Source: Nakazawaea peltata | Taxonomy: Eukaryota; Ascomycota; Pichiomycetes; Alaninales; Pachysolenaceae | Direction of reading: 5' to 3' | DNA length: 64,000 nucleotides | Assembly (NCBI GenBank): GCA_001599355.1 | Contig: BCGQ01000005.1 | Coordinates: 500,222 to 564,221, forward strand | In this document: piece by piece, positions 20,248 to 29,075 of the stretch | Layout of the letters: every line of letters starts with the position of its first letter | Position numbering within the stretch: the stretch's first letter is position 1 | The notes under the pieces: generated by a model | The model's database searches: none | What the model was told of the DNA's origin: nothing | What the model saw: the letters and a program-made list of their open reading frames with translations, nothing else | Position numbers and translations under genes: made by a program

Positions 20248-20443
20248 GAGACATCAAGAGACGTTTGCTTTTTATTTATATACAATTGGCGTTTTTATTT
20301 GCAGTGCGAAGAAAGAGATTAGATATGTGTTTGGAATGTTTTTGGATTTGAGAGTCATTAGTATCGCACTTTGAGAGCTTAATATTTGGGTTTGGAATAT
20401 AGTATTTTAGTTATTTAGTGTAGGAATAGGGTGACCTAGGGGT

Positions 20444-20503
20444 GAGTAGGGAGTCTAGTAGAAAGTCCAATAGAGAGTCAAGTAGGGAGTTATGTAGAGA
20501 TTC
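20444..20503. repeat. 12-bp degenerate tandem repeat, five copies
   Basis: Units of the type AGTAGRGAGTC run in 12-bp register at 20444, 20456, 20468, 20480 and 20492, with a few mismatches between copies. Confidence 0.8.
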
Positions 20504-20607
20504 AGTATCGATTGGGGGTGATTTGGTCGTGCACAAAGTACTAATAAGAATGAGCAAATTATCACTTTAGATATTCATAAATTGCTCATTTATTATGACC
20601 TTGCGCG

Positions 20608-20613
20608 ACGCGT
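20608..20613 (+). promoter_or_regulatory. MCB box (ACGCGT) of POL2
   Basis: ACGCGT lies inside GCGACGCGTC, about 200 bp upstream of the POL2 ATG. DNA replication genes of S. cerevisiae, POL2 included, are induced at G1/S through MCB boxes and MBF, so gene identity and site agree. Confidence 0.7.
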
Positions 20614-20658
20614 CAAAAATAAAACAAGAGTTGAAATTTACAAAGATTTGTAAAGAAG

Positions 20659-20715
20659 TCAGGTGAAAGTTACAAAGTGAGGTGTAAGATACGAAGCGAG
20701 GTGAAAGATACAAGT
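20659..20715. repeat. 19-bp tandem repeat, three copies, in the POL2 leader or promoter
   Basis: Units of the type TGAGGTGAAAGATACAAAG start at 20659, 20678 and 20697, ending 100 bp before the POL2 ATG. Confidence 0.8.
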
Positions 20716-20814
20716 GTTAGTGGAAAGTACTCGGAAACTATCAGCATCGGTGAAAAACACAAATATCGAAACGAACACATTAACTAGATATCTGAAGGCA
20801 CACCTCATCTCATC

Positions 20815-23800
20815 ATGAGCGCTAAACAATTCAAAGGTTCAAACAGCGCGAGATACGTCAAAAATACCAGATCATCAGCCCCTCGGATCGATACTCTGCA
20901 ACAAATCCAAGATCGTTTCGACGCCGTCAAAGAAATTGACCGTATCGACTCGATCTTCGGCTTCGACAGATTCGAAAATGGCCCCAAAAGAATAGGCTGG
21001 TTGATCAATATGCATCCAACTACCATAATAACCGATGAATACATCAGCGGTTATTCTGGAGTTGACTACTATTTCCTCGATGAAGAAGGAGGCTACTTCA
21101 AGACTACGATCCAGTTCGACCCATACTTCCTCTTGGTGGTGAAGACAGGCAAAGAACCCGAAGTGGAGGAACTGTTAAAGAAAGTACTAGAATCCTCATT
21201 GAAATCGATCGAGAGAATCTCCAAAGAAGACTTATCCATCCCTAATCATCTCATAGGAATAAAGGGCGTGTATTTAAAACTCAATTTTCACAACGTGCAC
21301 GACCTTATCGACGCGCGCCGCCAATTGACGCCCCTCATACAGAAAAACAAGCTTAATAAGGAAAAAAGGGATATTTATGAGGTGAATTATGGGGGTGTGG
21401 ATGGTGATGGGGAGGGGATGGATGAGTGGGGGTCTGGTAGTGCGGGGGGTGTGACTCTGATTGCCGATCCTTTGGAACTCATACAAGATATCCGTGAGTA
21501 CGACGTACCGTACCATGTGCGTGTTTCTATTGACAGAGATCTCCGGGTAGGTAAATGGTACACTGTGGAGCTGCGACAGGGGGAGATTTCGATGGTGGAA
21601 AATGTCGAGAAAATCGCGTTTGCCGACCCGGTGATTCTTGCCTTCGATATCGAGACCACAAAGTCCCCTTTGAAGTTCCCAGACTCCAGTGTAGACCAGA
21701 TCATGATGATCTCATATATGATCGACGGGGACGGGTTCTTGATCACCAATAGAGAAATTATTGCCGAGGATATAGAGGATTTCGAGTATACTCCGAAGCC
21801 CGAGTTTCCCGGGATGTTCACTATTTTCAATGAGCAGGATGAGAGAGCTACGATTCTCCGGTTTTTCGAGCATATTCGTGAGTGTTGTCCTACTGTCATT
21901 GCCACGTTCAATGGAGATTTCTTCGATTGGCCTTTTGTAGAGGCCAGAGCTCTGTACCATGGGCTTGATATGTTCAAAGAGATTGGATTTGCTAAAGATA
22001 ATGAGGGAGAATATAAATCGTCTTACTGTGTTCATATGGATTGTTTTAGATGGGTGAAAAGAGACTCGTATTTGCCACAGGGATCTCAAGGTTTGAAAGC
22101 GGTGACTACGGCCAAATTGGGTTATAATCCGACCGAATTAGACCCGGAATTGATGACTCCATATGCCTATGAAAAGCCTCAACTTCTTTCGGAATACTCT
22201 GTTTCCGATGCCGTGGCGACTTATTACTTGTATTATAAGTATGTCCATCCGTTCATCTTCTCGCTTTGCTCCATCATTCCTTTGAATCCGGACGAGGTGT
22301 TGAGAAAAGGTACTGGTACTTTATGTGAGATGCTTTTGATGGTTCAGCTGTTCCAAAAGAACATCGTCTTCCCTAATAAGCATGTAGACCCATTGGAGAG
22401 ATTCTATAATGGACATTTGATCGAGTCAGAGACTTATGTTGGAGGTCACGTCGAGTCCTTAGAGGCTGGTGTCTTCCGTTCCGATATTCCTAATCATTTC
22501 AGTGTGGATCCTACACTGGTGGATGAAATTTTGGCTGATTTAGACAATGCTTTGAAGTTCGCCATCACTGTTGAAGAGAAGAAGAAGGTGGAAGATGTAG
22601 AGAACTACCAAGAAGTGTATGAACAAGTCAAGAGTTCTCTTATGGAGTTGAAAAACAACCCTAAACGATTCGAAACCCCCCTCATTTATCACGTCGATGT
22701 CGCTTCTATGTACCCTAATATCATGACATCGAACAGATTACAACCGGATTCCATGAAATCTGAAGAAGATTGTTCTCTGTGTGATTTCAATAGACCCGGC
22801 AAGACGTGTGCTCGTGTTCTTCCTTGGAGTTGGAGAGGTGAGTTTTATCCGGCCGATTATCGTGATTACAGTATGATTAAACGGTCTCTTGAGGCCGAGC
22901 CAGGGTTCGATTCCTTACCGTACGCTACTAAGGTGTCTAAAATCAAGAAGAGACTCGAAGATTACTCCAAAAAAGTGTATCATCGTGTTAAGCTGACCGA
23001 AGAAGTCCAAAGAGATGCTATTATTTGTCAAAAAGAGAACCCATTCTACACCGACACCGTCTCCAGTTTCAGAGACAGACGTTATCATTTCAAGACTCTT
23101 GCCAAAGTGTGGAAAGGTAAACTTTCACAGCTCGACAAGACCGATGTTCATTCTCGTGATGAGCTGGGCAAATTGATCGTGCTTTACGACTCTTTACAAT
23201 TGGCCCATAAAGTCATCTTAAACTCGTTCTATGGTTACGTCATGAGAAAAGGTTCCCGTTGGTACTCGATGGAGATGGCCGGTGTCACTTGTCTTACCGG
23301 TTCCACCATCATTCAGATGGCCAGAGGATTAGTTGAACGGTTGGGAAGACCTTTAGAATTGGATACCGATGGTATTTGGTGTATTCTTCCATCCTCGTTC
23401 CCTGAAGATTTCACTTTCAAGTTGAAAAACGGCAAGAAAATGACCGTGAGTTATCCATGTTCCATGTTGAATTACATTGTCCATCAGAAGTTCACCAACC
23501 ATCAGTATCAGACCTTGGTGGATCCTGAGAAATTGATCTACGAGACTCACTCTGAAAATACCATCTTCTTCGAAGTCGATGGACCTTACAGAGCTATGAT
23601 TTTACCAACTTCCAAAGAAGAAGGTAAAGGTTTGAAGAAGAGATATGCGGTGTTCAACGATGATGGTTCTTTGGCTGAATTAAAAGGTTTCGAGATCAAA
23701 AGAAGAGGTGAGTTACAGTTGATTAAGAACTTCCAAGGTGATATTTTCAAGTTGTTCTTAGAAGGTAACGATTTAGAAGGTTGTTACAATGCTGTGGCTA

Positions 23801-26800
23801 ATGTTCTGAACAGATGGCTCGATGTTCTCGATACCAAAGGTGCCATGTTGGAAGACGAGGATTTGATTGAGTTGATTTGTGAGAATAGAAGTATGTCCAA
23901 GACTCTTGCCGAGTATGGAAGTCAGAAGTCCACCTCTATTACTACCGCAAGACGGTTGGGTGAGTTCTTAGGAGAAGAAATGGTCAAAGATAAAGGTTTG
24001 GCTTGTAAATATATCATTGCCTCCAAACCTGCTAATGCTCCAATCACCGAAAGAGCTATTCCTGTTGCTATATTCAGTGCTGAGTTGTCTATTAAGAGAC
24101 AGTTCTTACGTCGTTGGCTTGTTGACCCATCTCTTGAAGATTTCGATCCGAAATCCATTCTTGATTGGGATTATTACAAGGAGAGATTGGCCTCTGTAGT
24201 TCAAAAGATCATCACTATTCCAGCAGCTTTACAAGATGTGAGAAACCCAGTTCCTCGTGTTCCTCATCCTGAATGGTTGCGTAAGAGACTCGCTATTAAA
24301 GACGATAAGATGAAGCAAGGAAGTATTGGAGATTTCTTTGGCAAGTCCACGAAGACAGACGTACTTCTGAAACAAGTCCAGGACATTGAAGATATTGGCC
24401 GTGAGAATGTCGAAACCAAACCAAAGTACGGGAAAGTCATGTCCAAGAAACGTAAATTGAGACAGCAACAAGAACTGGAAGCAGCTGCTCTGGAACTGGT
24501 ACTTTCAGGTCCTTGTCCGGATCCTGTAGAAGATTATGCTGGGTTCTTGAAGTACCAGAAATCCAAATGGACCAAACATGCTCTGCAGAAACGTACCAGA
24601 GATCATTTGTTCGGTTCCCAACAGGTTCAATCTGCTTCTGGACTGATTGGGAACATGTTCAAGCAGAGAGCCGAGAGGTTTGCCGTTTCCACATGGGAAA
24701 TCTTGGAGTATAAACTTGATCCTGCCAATGAAGGAGATATCAAGGCCGTGGTATTGGTGGATGGGTCTGTTCAGTCGTTCACTATTCATATTCCGAAGAA
24801 AATCTACGTAAACATGCGGAATAAGATCGGATCTAAAGGTTCCAGATCAATGGAGATCTCCAAATCTCTGTCGGTATTACCATCGGGGTCGATTCCAAGA
24901 CATTTATACAAGGTTTCGATGCCACAGAAAGTATATGAAGAGCTGAGATCCGATCCTAACTCGTTACTTAATGATTCTGATATTGCCGGTATCTACGAGT
25001 CCCAAGTGGGGCCAATTGAACGTGCAATTATCGAGTTAGGAAGCTCAGTCAGGTTCGATGAATCCAAGGTGGGTGCTCTTGGAAGAGCAATGGAACACGG
25101 GTTCGATCAAGACTCTCTCCACGGTATTGAAGATGCTCCGTCAAGATATTTATCCAAATTCGGTATGCAAATTGTCTATTTATTACATCTTGTGAGCAAT
25201 CAGTACGAGTTCTTCAGTGTATTCCGGAAATGGGATTCTCAAGTTCAGCTCTTTGTGTTGAAACCGTCGAATTCTCTGCTGGAATTGCCAGAACTGCAGT
25301 TGGAGAAGATCTACTCGGAGTTGTACCAGCTGAAGAAGGATAAGATCTCCTCAAATTACAATATCATTGACTACACGGAGAATCTCGAGTTTGAAGTCAA
25401 CTATTTCCATGATCATAACAAACTTTACCGTCGTTTGAACAATGTGATTGCCAAGATTGGTGATGAAAGAGCTTCTCGTCCACTTGCAGTTGTCCAGTCT
25501 CCTCATTTACATCGTCTTTCCAAACTTATAAAGCCACTAGGAGATTTCCCAGTCGTCAAGCTTCGTGTTAACGAACTCACATTGCCAGCTTTGAATTGGC
25601 AACCTCTTGTCTTGAAGAGAATCGTCAATCATTACTTATCGTTGGCCAACTGGATCAAGAAGTTGATCGAGCTTTCGAGGTACTCCAATGTACCTCTTTG
25701 TAATGTCCAGAGTCAGGAGATGGGTTATTTGATCGACGTTGAGTATCTGCGTCGTTTACAGAAGAATAATGTGGTGTTATGGTGGTCGCCCGAGCCGTTG
25801 GCTGATCATGGAGGGAGTGAGTGTGATCACTCGGCTGGAGCAGCCGATGAACCTTTGGAATTCCCGACTATCAATAGACCTGAGATCTATGAATCAGTGG
25901 CTCTTGAGTTATCAGTGGACAATCTTACTATTAACTCGGTATTGCTGTCTCTGTTGATCAATGAACTGGAAGGTACAGTTGATGTGGTTGAAATGACAGA
26001 CGTGACTGATTCTGGTGCTGGAAGTGGGACGGGAACCTTTGCAGAAGACACCTTCTCTCCTCAATCTCTTTCGGTACTTAGAACTCTTGTCAAGGAATGG
26101 TGGGATGATGCTATTAAGAATGATTCCAATGCTGATTCGATGCTCCATAGTTTCGTTTCTTGGGTTCAAAAGCCTCACAGTTTCCTCTACAGTCCACAAT
26201 TACAATATCATATTCATAATGTGACCCGCAAGACGATGTTACAGTTATTAGGAGAGTTCCGTCGTCTGGGGTCCAGTGTGATCTTTGCCAACCCAAGTAA
26301 GATTTTGATCCGCACATCGAAGGGATCAGTTGAAAATTCATATGCTTACGGACAATATATCGTGAAACTGATCCGGTCCAAACCATTGTTCAACTACGTA
26401 GATTTGGAGGTAAAAAGGTACTGGGATCTTTTGGTATGGATGGACCAATACAATTATTGTGGTAGAGGTTGTTTCGAGATCTCCTCCGAGAATGAACAGC
26501 TGTTACAAGGGTTCAGTAATTGGCAGATCAAGAATTATTTACCGATCCTGTTACAACCTGAGTTTGAAGATTGGGTCATCATCTTTTTGGATGCCTTTAT
26601 CAAGCATAAACAACAGACTGTATCTACCAGTCCAAGAGTCACTCAGATCAATCATATTTTGCAAAATAGAGATATGAATAAATCGCCTGACTCTCCAAAT
26701 GGCTCTGATTCCGGCCCTCTTGTCACTGACATCTTGACTAAACCAATGGAAAAACGGTTCTTACAGTTAATTAGATTGCAAAACCAATCAGTCCTCGACC

Positions 26801-27375
26801 CTCTGGTCCTGAAGGACTACGAGTTCCCTCGTTTACCTGGATCCCATTTGAAAATGTCAAATCCAACTTTGGAATTGCTCAAATTCTTGATCCAGATCTT
26901 GTCTCTCTCCAAGAAACGTAATATCGAGGTGAGAATCCTCCGTAAACGATTACTTACCTTATTTGATGTCAAAGAATTCAGTGATGTGCTGACGTTCCGT
27001 AATCCGTCCGCCTCCTTGAAGATCTTCCACGTCTTATGTGAGTACTGTAACACTCTTCATGACATTGATTTCTGTAAGGATGACCGCATCTTTGAGTGCT
27101 CCAAATGTGATAAACAGTTCAATAAGGTAGTACTTGAAGAGAGACTCATTGAGTCATTGACCAGACTCATCACATCGTATTACAGTCAGGACTTGAAATG
27201 TACTAAATGTGGATCGATCAAGAGTTCCAATCTTCAGGAGTTCTGTTCTTGTTCCGGAAAGTTTACTGAGACGGTTTCAAGGCTGGAAATCATGTCTAAA
27301 TTGCATACCTTTGAGAATGTTTCTGATTATTATGATTTGAAATTAGTCAGAGATGTTATAGATGAGTTGAAATAG
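20815..27375 (+). CDS. POL2: DNA polymerase epsilon catalytic subunit
   Basis: The 2186-residue B-family polymerase is the leading-strand replicase, orthologous to S. cerevisiae Pol2 (2222 aa). In order: GISGVDYYFLDEEGGYFK-type N-terminal region, exonuclease motif FDIETT, TFNGDFFDWPF, YSVSDAVATYY, motif A DVASMYPNIM, the CysX iron-sulfur ligands CSLCDF and GKTC, motif B KVILNSFYGYVMRKG, motif C LDTDGIWC, then the inactive second polymerase-exonuclease half. The C-terminal CysA and CysB clusters (CEYC, CSKC, CTKC, CSCSG) bind the Dpb2 subunit. CTG codons at positions 380, 512 and 784 fall on conserved Ala (human or yeast), supporting CUG-Ala. Intact, no intron. The region after the catalytic core is the more variable part. 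Confidence 0.98.
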   Translation: MSAKQFKGSNSARYVKNTRSSAPRIDTLQQIQDRFDAVKEIDRIDSIFGFDRFENGPKRIGWLINMHPTTIITDEYISGYSGVDYYFLDEEGGYFKTTIQFDPYFLLVVKTGKEPEVEELLKKVLESSLKSIERISKEDLSIPNHLIGIKGVYLKLNFHNVHDLIDARRQLTPLIQKNKLNKEKRDIYEVNYGGVDGDGEGMDEWGSGSAGGVTLIADPLELIQDIREYDVPYHVRVSIDRDLRVGKWYTVELRQGEISMVENVEKIAFADPVILAFDIETTKSPLKFPDSSVDQIMMISYMIDGDGFLITNREIIAEDIEDFEYTPKPEFPGMFTIFNEQDERATILRFFEHIRECCPTVIATFNGDFFDWPFVEARALYHGLDMFKEIGFAKDNEGEYKSSYCVHMDCFRWVKRDSYLPQGSQGLKAVTTAKLGYNPTELDPELMTPYAYEKPQLLSEYSVSDAVATYYLYYKYVHPFIFSLCSIIPLNPDEVLRKGTGTLCEMLLMVQLFQKNIVFPNKHVDPLERFYNGHLIESETYVGGHVESLEAGVFRSDIPNHFSVDPTLVDEILADLDNALKFAITVEEKKKVEDVENYQEVYEQVKSSLMELKNNPKRFETPLIYHVDVASMYPNIMTSNRLQPDSMKSEEDCSLCDFNRPGKTCARVLPWSWRGEFYPADYRDYSMIKRSLEAEPGFDSLPYATKVSKIKKRLEDYSKKVYHRVKLTEEVQRDAIICQKENPFYTDTVSSFRDRRYHFKTLAKVWKGKLSQLDKTDVHSRDELGKLIVLYDSLQLAHKVILNSFYGYVMRKGSRWYSMEMAGVTCLTGSTIIQMARGLVERLGRPLELDTDGIWCILPSSFPEDFTFKLKNGKKMTVSYPCSMLNYIVHQKFTNHQYQTLVDPEKLIYETHSENTIFFEVDGPYRAMILPTSKEEGKGLKKRYAVFNDDGSLAELKGFEIKRRGELQLIKNFQGDIFKLFLEGNDLEGCYNAVANVLNRWLDVLDTKGAMLEDEDLIELICENRSMSKTLAEYGSQKSTSITTARRLGEFLGEEMVKDKGLACKYIIASKPANAPITERAIPVAIFSAELSIKRQFLRRWLVDPSLEDFDPKSILDWDYYKERLASVVQKIITIPAALQDVRNPVPRVPHPEWLRKRLAIKDDKMKQGSIGDFFGKSTKTDVLLKQVQDIEDIGRENVETKPKYGKVMSKKRKLRQQQELEAAALELVLSGPCPDPVEDYAGFLKYQKSKWTKHALQKRTRDHLFGSQQVQSASGLIGNMFKQRAERFAVSTWEILEYKLDPANEGDIKAVVLVDGSVQSFTIHIPKKIYVNMRNKIGSKGSRSMEISKSLSVLPSGSIPRHLYKVSMPQKVYEELRSDPNSLLNDSDIAGIYESQVGPIERAIIELGSSVRFDESKVGALGRAMEHGFDQDSLHGIEDAPSRYLSKFGMQIVYLLHLVSNQYEFFSVFRKWDSQVQLFVLKPSNSLLELPELQLEKIYSELYQLKKDKISSNYNIIDYTENLEFEVNYFHDHNKLYRRLNNVIAKIGDERASRPLAVVQSPHLHRLSKLIKPLGDFPVVKLRVNELTLPALNWQPLVLKRIVNHYLSLANWIKKLIELSRYSNVPLCNVQSQEMGYLIDVEYLRRLQKNNVVLWWSPEPLADHGGSECDHSAGAADEPLEFPTINRPEIYESVALELSVDNLTINSVLLSLLINELEGTVDVVEMTDVTDSGAGSGTGTFAEDTFSPQSLSVLRTLVKEWWDDAIKNDSNADSMLHSFVSWVQKPHSFLYSPQLQYHIHNVTRKTMLQLLGEFRRLGSSVIFANPSKILIRTSKGSVENSYAYGQYIVKLIRSKPLFNYVDLEVKRYWDLLVWMDQYNYCGRGCFEISSENEQLLQGFSNWQIKNYLPILLQPEFEDWVIIFLDAFIKHKQQTVSTSPRVTQINHILQNRDMNKSPDSPNGSDSGPLVTDILTKPMEKRFLQLIRLQNQSVLDPLVLKDYEFPRLPGSHLKMSNPTLELLKFLIQILSLSKKRNIEVRILRKRLLTLFDVKEFSDVLTFRNPSASLKIFHVLCEYCNTLHDIDFCKDDRIFECSKCDKQFNKVVLEERLIESLTRLITSYYSQDLKCTKCGSIKSSNLQEFCSCSGKFTETVSRLEIMSKLHTFENVSDYYDLKLVRDVIDELK

Positions 27376-28002
27376 ATTATTTATGTTATGGAATGTAGAA
27401 GTAGTGAAGACAGTAGTAACTGATGTTGTAGTGACACATAATTTTTCAAGTAACTGAATCTTCTCCGAGTGACTGAATCTTCTCCGAGTGACTGAATCTT
27501 CTCCGAGTGACAGAACCTTCTCCGAGTGACACAATCTTTTCCATTTTACCCCTTTTCAAAACAACATCACAACACCACAACTCCACATTATAAACAAAAT
27601 TATCAATACAACTATCTTTCTCTTCATTACCATAACCCAGGTACTATCAAATTACATCACATCACCATTACAGCACTATACACAATCAATCAATCGCTTA
27701 TTTCATTCGGATAACCATTAACATTAACCTTTTATAATTGTTCCCGTAATGCAGTCTTCATATCAACATCACTTCTATCTCAACCAATTATTTAAACACC
27801 TTTCACTCCCCGCACATCACCACATCACCACATCACCACCCGTACCTCACCCCTATTCTGTCCCCCTATCCCCTAATTTTCCTACCCCTTTTCCTACCCC
27901 TGTCCCGCAGTTCCCTTTTTATTTTTTGCTAATCACCCCATCTTTATCATCACCTGCCCTTTATTCCAATCCCAGTACAATTGAACATTGACTCACTACC
28001 CC
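27376..28002. other. Intergenic region POL2-NNR2
   Basis: No gene. It begins with a 19-bp tandem repeat and continues into an AC-rich and then a pyrimidine-rich stretch before NNR2. Short frames are low-complexity. Confidence 0.6.
27451..27540. repeat. 19-bp tandem repeat, four full copies and one partial, after POL2
   Basis: The unit TGACTGAATCTTCTCCGAG is at 27451 (one change at its start), 27470, 27489 and 27508 (two changes), with a decayed fifth from 27527. The second and third copies are identical, so the expansion looks young. It lies about 75 bp after the POL2 stop. Confidence 0.92.
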
Positions 28003-28986
28003 ATGTCATTACTGCACAAAACATCCCAAGAGCTCCTAGAGCTCACCAAACGTTTCATTCCACCCTTACTTCCTCATTTCCATAAAGGTCAACTGGGTCG
28101 AGTAGCCGTTGTAGGAGGTTGTGAAGACTATACGGGAGCACCATTCTTCAGTTGCCATGCTGCTCTGATGATGGGATGTGATTTAGCTCATGTGGTGTGT
28201 GAAAAGAATCTGGCTACTGTTGTCAAGTCATATAGTCCAGATCTTATGGTACATCCATACTTGTTCGAATCGGACAACATCCCGGCTCAATGGAATGGCA
28301 AGGTTGAACCTTTTATTAAGACCAAGGTGATGCCTAAAGTGGAGTCATTGTTATCTCGAATGCATGCTGTGGTGGTGGGACCAGGGTTTGGAAGAGACTC
28401 GCTGATGCTCCAAACTCTTGAATTGATTGTGATCTTTTGTAGATCCAAAGATATCCCCTTAATCATCGACCTGGATCTGTTATACTTGCTTTCCCAGAAA
28501 CCCGAGTTAATCAAAGGATGCGCTAAGCTGGTGATCACCCCGAACGTTGTTGAGTTTCTGCGAGTTGCTAAGCTGTTGGAATTGGGTGAGGATGCCTCTG
28601 CCAAACAAGTATCGGAACTGCTTGGAGGAGTCACCGTACTCCAGAAGGGACTGACCGATAAAGTCGTCTGTGGAACAAATTCTATCGAGATCAGTCATTC
28701 CACGGGCTCATTGAAAAGAGTAGGTGGACAAGGTGACTCAGTCACCGGATGCATTGCTACATTGATTCTGTGGGGGTTTGCCAGTTACAGAAATAAGCTT
28801 TGGGATGAAGCTAAACTGGAAAAATCTCAACTTTCCGACTCTGAACTTTTGATGTTGAGCTGTTATTCCGGGGTATCAGTAGTCCGTGAATCTGCTGCCA
28901 GACTGTTTGCCCAGCATGGCCGTAGTATGCAAACTTCCCATATTCATGAGCATATCGGTCTGGTCTACAAAGATATGTTTGAATAA
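28003..28986 (+). CDS. NNR2: ADP- or ATP-dependent NAD(P)H-hydrate dehydratase
   Basis: This 327-residue enzyme of the CARKD family (S. cerevisiae YKL151C) repairs hydrated NADH and NADPH with ATP. Typical blocks are IPPLLPHFHKGQ-x-GRVAVVGGCEDYTGAP near the N-terminus, the GPGFGRDS loop, IIDLDLLYLL, ITPNVVEF and the phosphate-binding GGQGDSVTG. I start at ATG 28003. The frame is open for five codons further up but has no ATG there. CTG codons 31 and 55 fall on alanines of the yeast orthologue (KGQAGR, HASALLG). It is downstream of POL2 on the same strand and converges on a mannosyltransferase gene with about 90 bp between stops. Confidence 0.94.
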   Translation: MSLLHKTSQELLELTKRFIPPLLPHFHKGQLGRVAVVGGCEDYTGAPFFSCHAALMMGCDLAHVVCEKNLATVVKSYSPDLMVHPYLFESDNIPAQWNGKVEPFIKTKVMPKVESLLSRMHAVVVGPGFGRDSLMLQTLELIVIFCRSKDIPLIIDLDLLYLLSQKPELIKGCAKLVITPNVVEFLRVAKLLELGEDASAKQVSELLGGVTVLQKGLTDKVVCGTNSIEISHSTGSLKRVGGQGDSVTGCIATLILWGFASYRNKLWDEAKLEKSQLSDSELLMLSCYSGVSVVRESAARLFAQHGRSMQTSHIHEHIGLVYKDMFE

Positions 28987-29075
28987 AATCATATAAAATT
29001 AAGCATTAACCGTATTCCTCCCCTAAATATATATAATAAAAGATAAAAAAGCACAAATTTAAATACATGATATCA

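Larger units (their letters stand above)
20248..20814. promoter_or_regulatory. Intergenic region PIB2-POL2 with repeats and an MCB box
   Basis: No gene is present. The stretch holds two different tandem repeats (12-bp and 19-bp units), an imperfect inverted repeat of AATGAGCAAATT and AATTGCTCATT around 20551-20592, and an MCB box at 20608-20613. Confidence 0.6.

Noticed and set aside
27989-27995. TGACTCA just before the NNR2 ATG
   Set aside because: It lies 8 bp before the start codon, within the leader, so it is a poor place for a Gcn4 site.
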